A stretch of 12,699 nucleotides of DNA from Rhodanobacteraceae bacterium (GTDB lineage Bacteria; Pseudomonadota; Gammaproteobacteria; Xanthomonadales; Rhodanobacteraceae), in NCBI GenBank assembly GCA_025924775.1, contig JAICHS010000045.1, positions 1-12,699 on the forward strand, read 5' to 3'. This document shows, in pieces, positions 1-6,980 of this stretch. Under the pieces are notes generated by a model. It was not told the DNA's origin, did not search any database, and saw only the letters and a list, made by a program, of their open reading frames with translations. The position numbers were made by a program, and so were the translations under genes. Position 1 is the first letter of the stretch. Each line of letters begins with the position of its first letter.

Positions 1-2027
1 ACCACGATGGTGGCCATGTCGGGCCGATACACGCGTGCGTAGTAGGCCTTGGCGTCGGCCAGGGTCAGGGCGTCCACCGTCTGCGGCGTGGCCTGGCGCA
101 AACCCGGATCGCCCGCGGGCAGCAGGCCCTGCATCAAGGCGTGCATCATCTTGTAGCGCGGCGATTGCAGCTCACCCGCCAGCGTGCGTGCGAGCGTTTG
201 TTGCTGCACCGCGAAGGCCGTCTGCGGCAAGGCCGGATGCAACTCGTTGTCGGCCAGCAGCGCCAGCCCCTGCCCGAAGTGTTCGCTGGGCACGGCCAGG
301 CTGAAGGTGCTGCCACCGGATTCGGTCGCGGCGATGTCATCCAGCGCCTTGTGGAAGGCCGCACGGTCCAGCGTGGTGGTGCCATAGTCGAACAGCGATC
401 CCAGCAGCTTGCCCACGCCTTCCTCGCCCTTGGGGGCCTGCAGGTCCTCATTGCTGTCGATGCGCCCGACCACGGTGACCGTCTTGCTGACGTTGGTGGG
501 CTGCACGATCAGGGTGATGCCGTTGGCCAGCTTCATCGTGGTCGGCGCCAACGTCCAGTGCGGCATCTGCAGCGTCGCCAGTTGCGCGGTGGCCCATGCC
601 GGCAGCGGGCCGTTGAGCTTGTCGTTGCTGGCAAATGATTCGGTGCCGCCGAAGCCCTGGCTGTTCAGCGGGCGCTTGCCTTCGGGGTTTGGCGTCAGCA
701 CCACCGTGATGCGCTGGTCGGGCTTCAGGTATCCCCGCGCGACGCGATCGACGTCGGCGCGCGTGACGGCCAGGATCTGATCCAGGCCTTGCTGCGGCGA
801 GTCCAGGCCCTGCCAGGCCAGCGCCTGCGACCAGGCCTCACCCAGTTGCATCGGACTGTTCTTGGCGAATTCGAACTGGGCTTGTTCCTGCCGCTTGGCG
901 GCATCCACCAGGTCTGCGGGCACGCCATTCTTCAAAAGGCCGGCGAGCACGCCATCCAGATACGCCTTGGCCTGCTGGCTGTCGCCGCCTTTCGGGAACC
1001 CGACCTCGATGGTGCCGATGCCGCCGTGCACGAACGGCTGCACGCCGGCGTCGGCCGACAGTACCTTGCCCTGCGCGGCAAGGTCCGACAGCGCGCTGCG
1101 CGAATTGCTCAGCACGTCCATCAGCACCTGCAGGGCCGCGTTGTCCTTCGATTGCTGGCCCGGCGTGCGGAACAGGTATTGCACGCTGCCGGTGGCGTCC
1201 GGCGTGGTCTTGGCGATCGTCTGTGGCTTGAAGGGTTGCAGTTTCACCGGCGTGCGTGGCGGCAGCTCGCCCTGCGGAATCGCTCCGAACAACTGCTTCA
1301 CCTTGGCCAGGGTCGCCTGCGCGTCCACGTCGCCCGCGATCACCAGGATCGCGTTGTTGGGCTGGTACCAGTCGTTGTAGAAGCCCTGCAGGATCTTGCC
1401 GGTGGTCGCGTCGAAGCTTGGCCGTGAGCCCAACGCGTCCTCGGCGTAGCCGGTGCCCTCATACAGCGTCCGCTCGGCCTGCTGGAAGGCCAGGTAGCCC
1501 GGGTCGGAAATGTCGCGCGAAACTTCCTGTTCGATCGCGCCCTTTTCGAGGTCCCAGTCCTTGGTGGTCAGCTGCGCGCCGCGCATGCGGATGGATTCGA
1601 TCTGCAGCAGCATGTCCACGTACTGCGCCGGCGCGACGAAGAAATACTGGGTGGCGTCGTTGGTGGTAAAGGCGTTGTTCTCGGCGCCCATCTTGCCGGT
1701 GATCTCGTTTAGCTGCGCGCCGGTCAGGCCGGTCGAGTTGCGGAACATCATGTGTTCAAGTGCGTGTGCCGTGCCGGGATACCCCTTGGGTGCCTCGTAG
1801 CTGCCGGCAAGGTAGGTGATCTGCGTGGTCACCATCGGCGCCAGCGTGTCGCGCACGATCACTACGCGCAGGCCGTTGTCGAGCGTGGCGCGGGTGACAT
1901 TGTCAGCCTGCGTGGTGACGCTCGCGGCCGGCGCAGCGGCGTGCGCTGGCGACGGCAATACTGTGCAAAGGCCGACCCCAAGCAGGATACCGAGCGCGAG
2001 GGGGGCGGACTTGCCGTGCTTCGTCAT
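1..2027 (-). CDS. M16 family zinc metallopeptidase (pitrilysin/insulinase type), exported, 3' end outside window
   Basis: The reading frame is open from ATG at 2027 to the window edge, giving 675 residues of a protein whose C-terminus lies outside. The start is supported by an AAGGAG ribosome binding site just upstream. Residues 1-30 look like a Sec signal peptide, with a charged start, a hydrophobic core and a cleavage region PSPAHA, so the enzyme should act in the periplasm. The inverted zinc motif HALEH is at residues 88-92, with E91 as catalytic base. E168 lies 76 residues after H92, where the third zinc ligand of this family is expected. Members usually have two M16 halves in 900 or so residues; the catalytic half and most of the second half are visible here. 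Substrate unknown; the family degrades peptides or misfolded exported proteins. It is divergent from the DGPF/sigma unit. The family call is very secure and the specific role is open. Confidence 0.93.
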   Translation of the reverse strand, partial: MTKHGKSAPLALGILLGVGLCTVLPSPAHAAAPAASVTTQADNVTRATLDNGLRVVIVRDTLAPMVTTQITYLAGSYEAPKGYPGTAHALEHMMFRNSTGLTGAQLNEITGKMGAENNAFTTNDATQYFFVAPAQYVDMLLQIESIRMRGAQLTTKDWDLEKGAIEQEVSRDISDPGYLAFQQAERTLYEGTGYAEDALGSRPSFDATTGKILQGFYNDWYQPNNAILVIAGDVDAQATLAKVKQLFGAIPQGELPPRTPVKLQPFKPQTIAKTTPDATGSVQYLFRTPGQQSKDNAALQVLMDVLSNSRSALSDLAAQGKVLSADAGVQPFVHGGIGTIEVGFPKGGDSQQAKAYLDGVLAGLLKNGVPADLVDAAKRQEQAQFEFAKNSPMQLGEAWSQALAWQGLDSPQQGLDQILAVTRADVDRVARGYLKPDQRITVVLTPNPEGKRPLNSQGFGGTESFASNDKLNGPLPAWATAQLATLQMPHWTLAPTTMKLANGITLIVQPTNVSKTVTVVGRIDSNEDLQAPKGEEGVGKLLGSLFDYGTTTLDRAAFHKALDDIAATESGGSTFSLAVPSEHFGQGLALLADNELHPALPQTAFAVQQQTLARTLAGELQSPRYKMMHALMQGLLPAGDPGLRQATPQTVDALTLADAKAYYARVYRPDMATIV

Positions 2028-2140
2028 CGGGAGCTCCTTGGTCAAGGCGGGTGCAAACGGGGCGACCTTGCGCCACGCCGGTGACGCGCGGCGACAAAGG
2101 CTATACATGTTACTCGCGCCATCCGGGACCCCAGGCCGCC

Positions 2141-2168
2141 TGTCGATTCCCGGCGCCCCGGATCGTCG
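2141..2168 (+). promoter_or_regulatory. Candidate ECF42-type sigma promoter
   Basis: TGTCGA at 2141-2146 is followed, after 17 nt, by CGTC at 2164-2167. This matches the target motif I recall for ECF42 sigma factors (TGTCGA at -35, CG(A/T)C at -10). The predicted start near 2174 leaves a leader of roughly 37 nt before the DGPF gene. The position directly before an ECF42-linked gene makes autoregulation the obvious reading. The motif is recalled from memory and was not searched for. Confidence 0.65.
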
Positions 2169-2211
2169 CAATGGCAAGCCCGGCCCGTCGCCGGAGCACT
2201 GGAGACAAGTC

Positions 2212-2631
2212 ATGCGCGTATTGGTGATCGTGAAGGCGAGCGGGGAATCCGAGGCTGGCGGCGTGCCGGATGCCGGCGAGCTGGCCGAGATGGGCGCGTT
2301 CAACGAAAGGCTGGTCGAGGCCGGCGTGATGCTGATGGCCGAAGGGCTGCAACCCAGCTCGAAGGGCGCTCGGGTGCGCTTCGAGGGCAGGACGCGCACC
2401 GTGATCGACGGCCCGTTCGCGGAAACCAAGGAGCTGGTTGCCGGTTTCTGGTTGTGGCAGGTGCGTTCGATGGACGAGGCGATCGAGTGGATCAAGCGCG
2501 CGCCGTTGTTCGACGGCGGGGCTGAGATCGAGCTGCGGCCGGTTTTCGAAATGTGCGATTTCGGCGACGCCGCGACGCCCGAGATCCGTGCGCGTGAAGC
2601 GCGCGTGCGCGAGAGGATCGCGAAAGCCTGA
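2212..2631 (+). CDS. YCII-related (DGPF domain) protein, partner of the ECF42 sigma factor
   Basis: This 139-residue protein carries the DGPF signature at residues 66-69 within VIDGPFAETKE, typical of the YCII-related family of small dimeric alpha/beta proteins. An N-terminal strand (VLVIVKAS) and the GFWLWQV strand after the signature fit the fold. The frame stays open further upstream, but ATG 2212 is preferred because GGAGA precedes it at 2201 and homologues begin with a strand such as MRVLVIVKA. Family members are encoded beside ECF42 sigma factors; their biochemical activity is not established, although the fold resembles muconolactone isomerase-like proteins. The gene sits 56 nt before the sigma factor and behind the candidate promoter at 2141. 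The C-terminal 25 residues are charged (RAREARVRERIAKA) and look like an extra helix. Confidence 0.9.
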   Translation: MRVLVIVKASGESEAGGVPDAGELAEMGAFNERLVEAGVMLMAEGLQPSSKGARVRFEGRTRTVIDGPFAETKELVAGFWLWQVRSMDEAIEWIKRAPLFDGGAEIELRPVFEMCDFGDAATPEIRAREARVRERIAKA

Positions 2632-2687
2632 ATGCCGGCCGGCCGAATGCTTGCGTCCGAGGCGCGACGATGATGTGATCGCCCGTC

Positions 2688-3956
2688 ATGACGGCGGCCG
2701 ACGCCCACCGCACCATCGAGACGGTCTGGAAGATCGAGGCACCACGCCTGATCGCCGGGCTGGCGCGGATGCTGCACGACGTCGGGCAGGCCGAGGACCT
2801 GGCGCAGGAAGCGCTGGTCGTCGCGCTGGAACGCTGGCCGCGGGACGGCGTGCCGGACAATCCGGGCGCATGGCTGATGACCACTGCCAAGCGCCGCGCG
2901 ATCGACCTGATCCGCCACAACCGGATGCGCGACGACAAGCGTACTGCGCTCGGTTACGAGCTCGAGGCGGAGGCCATGGCACACGCACCCGACCAGGCGG
3001 ACGCGTTGGACGACGACATCGGCGACGATCTGCTGCGGCTGATCTTCGTCGCTTGCCACCCCGTGCTCGGACGGGACATGCAGGTCGCGCTGACCCTGCG
3101 CATGCTGGGCGGGCTGACTACGCCTGAAATCGCGCGCGCGTTCCTGGTGCCCGAGGCCACGGTCGCGCAACGCATCGTGCGCGCCAAACGCACGCTGGCG
3201 GAAAAGCAGGTGCCGTTCGAAGTGCCCCGCGGCGCGGAGCTGGCGCCACGCCTGGCATCCGTGCTGGAAGTGGTCTACCTGATCTTCAACGAAGGCTACA
3301 CCGCGACCACCGGTGACGACTGGGCACGGCCCGCGCTGTGCGAGGACGCGCTGCGGTTGGGGCGGGTACTGGCGGGGCTCGCGCCACGCGAACCGGAGGT
3401 GCATGGCCTGGTCGCGCTGATGGAAATCCAGGCTTCGCGCCTGCACGCCCGCACCGCGGCCGATGGCACGCCGATCTTGTTGCTCGACCAGGACCGCACG
3501 CGCTGGGATCGCCTGCTGATTCGCCGCGGTCTGGCATCGCTGGAGCGTGCCGAGCGGATGGGCGGCGCCGATGGCAACTACGCGCTGCAGGCCGCGATCG
3601 CCGCCTGCCACGCGCGGGCGCTGCGCGCGCGCGACACCGACTGGAAGCGGGTCGCGTTGCTGTACGCGCGCTTGGCGGAGGTTGCGCCCTCACCGGTCGC
3701 GCAGCTGAACCGCGCGGTCGCGGTGTCGATGGCGGAAGGCCCGCAGGCCGGGCTGGCGTTGGTCGACGCGCTGCGCGACGAACGCGCGCTCGCCAGCTAC
3801 CACCTGCTGCCCAGCGTGCGCGGCGATTTGCTGTTCAAACTGGGCCGCCTGCACGAGGCGCGCGCGGAATTCGAACGCGCGGCTGCGCTGACCGGCAACA
3901 CGCGCGAAGCGGAATTGCTGCGCCAGCGCGCTGAAGCGTGTACGGAAGACAGGTGA
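2688..3956 (+). CDS. ECF42-group RNA polymerase sigma factor with C-terminal DUF6596/TPR-like extension
   Basis: The 422-residue protein has sigma region 2 at about residues 10-80 (GQAEDLAQEAL, NPGAWLMTTAKRRAIDLIRH). Sigma region 4 is at about 112-170, with the helix-turn-helix LTTPEIARAFLVPEATVAQR. Beyond the usual end of an ECF factor there are about 250 more residues, opening with the conserved YLIFNEGY (197-204). They contain TPR-like helical pairs such as LNRAVAVSMAEGPQAGLALVDAL and GDLLFKLGRLHEARAEFERAA. This architecture and the DGPF neighbours define ECF42 (formerly annotated as sigma-70 factors with DUF6596). No anti-sigma factor is encoded nearby, in keeping with the group; the extension is thought to control activity. 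ATG 2688 is the first possible start because an in-frame TGA lies at 2676; its ribosome binding site is weak. It probably transcribes the upstream DGPF gene and itself. Confidence 0.93.
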   Translation: MTAADAHRTIETVWKIEAPRLIAGLARMLHDVGQAEDLAQEALVVALERWPRDGVPDNPGAWLMTTAKRRAIDLIRHNRMRDDKRTALGYELEAEAMAHAPDQADALDDDIGDDLLRLIFVACHPVLGRDMQVALTLRMLGGLTTPEIARAFLVPEATVAQRIVRAKRTLAEKQVPFEVPRGAELAPRLASVLEVVYLIFNEGYTATTGDDWARPALCEDALRLGRVLAGLAPREPEVHGLVALMEIQASRLHARTAADGTPILLLDQDRTRWDRLLIRRGLASLERAERMGGADGNYALQAAIAACHARALRARDTDWKRVALLYARLAEVAPSPVAQLNRAVAVSMAEGPQAGLALVDALRDERALASYHLLPSVRGDLLFKLGRLHEARAEFERAAALTGNTREAELLRQRAEACTEDR

Positions 3957-4050
3957 TCCCGGATCGCCAACGGTTCGCCATTCAGGATTTCGCCCGCGAC
4001 CAGTACGGACAGCCCCGGAATGGCGAAAGAATGAAGACATGACCGGGGCT
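3957..4050. repeat. Inverted-repeat element between sigma factor and second DGPF gene, resembling a dispersed palindromic repeat
   Basis: TTCGCCATTC at 3974-3983 and GAATGGCGAA at 4018-4027 are perfect 10-bp inverted copies separated by 34 nt. A second pair, AGCCCCGG at 4011-4018 and CCGGGGCT at 4043-4050, overlaps it. Read on the minus strand the stretch would spell HSGAVRTGRGRNPEWR, a phrase reminiscent of spurious translations of the 'HSGAGRNP' intergenic repeats common in Xanthomonadales genomes. It is probably a diverged member of such a family. In the RNA it could fold and separate expression of the two flanking genes. There is no U-tract, so a classical terminator is unlikely. Confidence 0.5.
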
Positions 4051-4111
4051 TCGTATCAATCCGGTTCCGGAAGCAAGGGCAAACTACGGGTTACACACTT
4101 GGAGATCATCA

Positions 4112-4468
4112 ATGGCCTACATGCTGTTTGTCGCCGAACCGCGCGGCCAGCGCGCGGAACGTACCGAGGATGCAGGCAGGGCGCTGTACGCACGCATGCA
4201 GGCTTATGCCGACGACTTGAAAGCACGCGGCGTGCTGCGTGCGTACTCGTCGTTGCGCAGCGATTCTGAAGGCCAACGCCTGCAAATCCGTGGCGGCAAG
4301 CGCAGCCTGCGCGACGGCCCGTTCACCGAAGCCCGAGAAATGATTGGCGGATTCTTCCTGGTCGATTGCGCCACCCGCGAGGAAGCGGTCGAACTTGCCG
4401 CACTGTGCCCGGCCGCCGAATGGGCGACCATGGAAGTGCGCGAAACGGGGCCGTGCTATCTGGGTTGA
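4112..4468 (+). CDS. Second YCII-related (DGPF domain) protein
   Basis: This 118-residue protein has DGPF at residues 68-71 within SLRDGPFTEAREMIGGFFLVD, so it is the same family as the gene at 2212 but clearly diverged in sequence and shorter. The start ATG 4112 is preceded by GGAG at 4101 with good spacing, and the N-terminal strand MAYMLFVAEP begins as family members do. It has the central GGFFLVDCATREEAVELA strand-helix pair expected of the fold. It lies 155 nt beyond the sigma factor stop, after the inverted-repeat element, and no copy of the candidate ECF42 promoter motif is visible before it. It may be co-transcribed by read-through or use another promoter. Function unknown beyond the link to ECF42. 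It converges with barstar at 4559. Confidence 0.9.
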   Translation: MAYMLFVAEPRGQRAERTEDAGRALYARMQAYADDLKARGVLRAYSSLRSDSEGQRLQIRGGKRSLRDGPFTEAREMIGGFFLVDCATREEAVELAALCPAAEWATMEVRETGPCYLG

Positions 4469-4558
4469 CTTCACCCGTGCCACTGGCCGCGACTGGTTTG
4501 GGGTGGTGCGCGGTTGCCCGGCAGATTGCGGACGCCGGCGTCGGTTGCGCAAGGTTGA

Positions 4559-5002
4559 TCAATCCGCATCGCCGGACCCGCGGCCCGCAAACGCATCATC
4601 CGGCAGCGCGAGGAACGCGAAGCAGGGTGTGCCGCGTTCCTTCCAGTTGGCACATGCGTCTTCCAGAACGTCGCAGAGCGCGTCGAATTCGTCCTCGGCG
4701 GTGGCGCGCAGGTCGTCGGCATGGTCGAATAGCCACGCGTAACCGCTGGCCTGCGGCAGCCATTCCAGGTCGCCAAGGCAGTCGGCCAGCGCGTCCCAGT
4801 TGGCGCCGAAGGTTTTCGGAAACGCGAGCGCCACGGCGATGCGTTGCAGCAGATCGGCCTTGTCGTGGCAACCGGCAAGGCTGACGCGCCGCACCAGATG
4901 ACCGTCGGCGTGCGCGGCAGCGTCCAGCGTGTCGAGATCGGTTTCACCCACCAGCCAGGCGCCGTTCTGTCGCGTGCTCGCAAAGTCGATGCTGCCGCTC
5001 AT
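4559..5002 (-). CDS. Barstar family ribonuclease inhibitor
   Basis: The 147-residue protein contains a barstar domain at about residues 36-132. The hallmark helix is FGANWDALADCLGDL (65-79), aligning with the barstar stretch whose two aspartates (D35 and D39, here D70 and D74) plug the barnase active site. The tryptophan between them in classical barstar is alanine here. It has no signal peptide, so it should be cytosolic. The N-terminal 35 residues and the acidic C-terminal tail extend beyond the 90-residue classical protein. ATG 5002 overlaps the stop of the upstream RNase gene as ATGA, which suggests coupled translation and fixes the start. The obvious partner is that RNase. It is the last gene of a four-gene chain. 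Confidence 0.93.
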   Translation of the reverse strand: MSGSIDFASTRQNGAWLVGETDLDTLDAAAHADGHLVRRVSLAGCHDKADLLQRIAVALAFPKTFGANWDALADCLGDLEWLPQASGYAWLFDHADDLRATAEDEFDALCDVLEDACANWKERGTPCFAFLALPDDAFAGRGSGDAD

Positions 5003-5421
5003 TGGGGCACCGTGAATTTGCGGAAGCTGCGGTAGTGGTCGTCCGTGTAGTAGTACACGACCGGCGGATTGCCGCCCGCGACGATGCGGCGCGCACCGCG
5101 GTCGTGCGCGCCGGGCGTTGCCACCGTGTATTCGTGGTAGTAGCCGCGCGGTTCGCTCGGCAACAGATGTTCGTAGTTGCCGAACACCGTGCCATCCTGA
5201 CGATGCGGGAACGGGCCGTTGCTCGCGATCAGCGCCAGTGTGTGGACCGCCTCGGGCGGCAGGAAGGACGGCAGCGCTGCGGGGGCCTGTGGCGCCACGC
5301 CGGCGGATGCGGTGGGCGGCGCGGGCGGCGCCGTCAGCGGACGGTTCCGTTGCATGTACAGGTAACCGACCACCACGGCCAGGATCAGCAGCGGCAGCAG
5401 GGTTTTCCAATTGCGTTGCAT
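4999..5421 (-). CDS. Barnase-like (RNase N1/T1/Sa family) ribonuclease with N-terminal membrane anchor or signal
   Basis: The 140-residue protein has a hydrophobic segment at about residues 8-22 followed by a proline/alanine linker (31-50), then a guanyl-preferring RNase domain at 55-140. The core GYYHEYTVATPG closely follows the Streptomyces RNase Sa core. Catalytic residues can be assigned: E97 (general base), R108 and R112 (phosphate binding), H129 in DDHYRSF (general acid). All are present, so activity is expected. The hydrophobic segment ends without an evident cleavage motif, so the enzyme is probably anchored with its domain in the periplasm; secretion is the alternative. ATG 5421 overlaps the stop of the carboxypeptidase gene as TGATG, and its own stop overlaps the barstar start. 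The likely role is RNA scavenging or an effector against other cells, with barstar protecting the cytoplasm. Confidence 0.92.
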   Translation of the reverse strand: MQRNWKTLLPLLILAVVVGYLYMQRNRPLTAPPAPPTASAGVAPQAPAALPSFLPPEAVHTLALIASNGPFPHRQDGTVFGNYEHLLPSEPRGYYHEYTVATPGAHDRGARRIVAGGNPPVVYYYTDDHYRSFRKFTVPQ

Positions 5422-6980
5422 CAGTTCGCCCCGTAGGTCGCCAGCATCGTCGCGATCGCATCCAGGTCGGATTGCGGCGATGGCCGGAGGTTGCGTCCGA
5501 GCGAATCGGTCGGCCGCAGGTAGCGGTTCAACAGCAGCGAGAACACCAGGCGTTGGCCGGCCGCATCAGTGACGAAACCCGACAACGCGTAGACGTGGCT
5601 GAGGGTACCGGTTTTGGCCTGCACGTTGTCGGTGGCGGCGCCGGCACGCATGCGGTGTTCCAGCGTGCCGTCGATACCCGCGACCGGCAGTGCGTCCAGC
5701 AGGGCGCTTGCGAACGACTGCCGTGCGGTCCACCGCAGCAGCTTCACGACGGCCGCGGGTGTCACCAGGTCTTCGCGCGACAGGCCCGAGCCATCGTTCA
5801 GCGACACTTCGCCCTTGTCGATGCCGGCTTGGCCAAGGAAGGCGCGCAGGGCACAGGCGCCCCAGCCCGCGCTGGTCTGTGGCGGCTGGACGCGGTCGGC
5901 ACAGGCGCCGGCGCGGGCGCTCGCGACGCCCACCTGTTGCAGCAGCATCTGCGCGTAGCGGTTGTCGGAATGCTTCAGCATGTGTACCAGCAACTGCGAC
6001 AGGGGCGGCGACGTGATGCTGGCGATGGTCTGCGGATCGCTTGACAGCGCGGAGTTGGCTTCCGGCCAACGCAGCACGCGCACGTTGCCGTCCAGCGTGA
6101 TGCCGCGTTGCGCCAGCGCGTCGCGCAGCAGGTTGGCGGCCAACAGCGCGCCGTCGGGTGCCGACAGTTTGTAGGCTCTGCGCGCCACGTTCGTGGGCAG
6201 GCTGCCGTTGGCGTACAACGTGTTTGATCCGGGTGGCCGGTACAGACTGAGCGGCGCTGCAGTACCGGTCAGGTTGACGATGTGCATGCGGGCCTGGACG
6301 GGGTCGGCCGTGACGTCGCAGCAGCGCGTCTTGGTGCGCGCGACCTTCACGTGCACCACGTTGTCCTGCGCCCCCAGCGCCCCCGCCCAGGCACCGTAGC
6401 CCGCCTGCAGGTCGAGTGCTTCCCAGCCGTCGCCGAACGGTGGTCCGGAGAAATACGTGGTATCCGCGACCAGGTCGCCGCGCACCTGCCGGATGCCGCG
6501 TGCGGCCACTGCCGCGGCGAGGCGGTCGGCCCAACCGGGCGAGGCCGCGGCGTCGCCCAGCGAAGGATCGCCACCGCCACGCAGGATCAGGTTGCCATCC
6601 AGGACGCCGCCGGCACGCGACGCAGACGTCGCGTACAAGGTGGTGGAGAACCGTGCAGCGGGCCCCAGCGTCTGCAACGCGAGTGCGGAGGTGAACAGCT
6701 TGGCATTGGATGCGGGCAAGAACAGGCTGTCGGCGTTGTGCCGGTACAGCGCCGCGCCCGTAGCCTGCGACACTACTTCGATACCCCACTGGGCGTGCGC
6801 GAACCGTGGTTGCGCAATGAAGGCGCCGATGCCGTCCGCCAGCGAGGAAGGCATGAAGCGGGGTGAGGCGGCACTCGCGACCGCGGGTGCCGGGGGTGCG
6901 ACCGGCGCGGGCTTCGGCGGGGGCGCGCTGGCGCATCCCGCCAGCAGTACCGATGCCAGCAGTGCAGCAACCAGGCGCAT
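5421..6980 (-). CDS. dacB: D-alanyl-D-alanine carboxypeptidase/endopeptidase (PBP4, peptidase S13), lipoprotein
   Basis: The 519-residue protein carries all three penicillin-binding motifs: SNAK at 91-94 (nucleophile S91, K94), SDN at 338-340 and KTG at 456-458. The long insertion between the first two motifs is typical of PBP4. It removes the terminal D-alanine from peptidoglycan stem peptides and cuts D,D-crosslinks in the periplasm. The N-terminus MRLVAALLASVLLAGC has a lipobox ending at C16, followed by a proline/alanine linker, so it is probably a membrane-attached lipoprotein, unlike the soluble E. coli enzyme. ATG 6980 is chosen: its A is the last base of the upstream DUF72 stop (TGATG), with AAGGA about 11 nt upstream. 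A TTG one codon earlier is also in frame. Its stop overlaps the RNase start in the same manner. Confidence 0.94.
   Translation of the reverse strand: MRLVAALLASVLLAGCASAPPPKPAPVAPPAPAVASAASPRFMPSSLADGIGAFIAQPRFAHAQWGIEVVSQATGAALYRHNADSLFLPASNAKLFTSALALQTLGPAARFSTTLYATSASRAGGVLDGNLILRGGGDPSLGDAAASPGWADRLAAAVAARGIRQVRGDLVADTTYFSGPPFGDGWEALDLQAGYGAWAGALGAQDNVVHVKVARTKTRCCDVTADPVQARMHIVNLTGTAAPLSLYRPPGSNTLYANGSLPTNVARRAYKLSAPDGALLAANLLRDALAQRGITLDGNVRVLRWPEANSALSSDPQTIASITSPPLSQLLVHMLKHSDNRYAQMLLQQVGVASARAGACADRVQPPQTSAGWGACALRAFLGQAGIDKGEVSLNDGSGLSREDLVTPAAVVKLLRWTARQSFASALLDALPVAGIDGTLEHRMRAGAATDNVQAKTGTLSHVYALSGFVTDAAGQRLVFSLLLNRYLRPTDSLGRNLRPSPQSDLDAIATMLATYGAN

Noticed and set aside
2090..2120. 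TATAGC on the minus strand as the M16 promoter -10 box
   Set aside because: No acceptable -35 box at the right distance.
4531..4542. GACGCCGGCGTC palindrome between converging genes as a terminator
   Set aside because: A continuous palindrome with no usable loop and no U-run; likely chance in GC-rich DNA.
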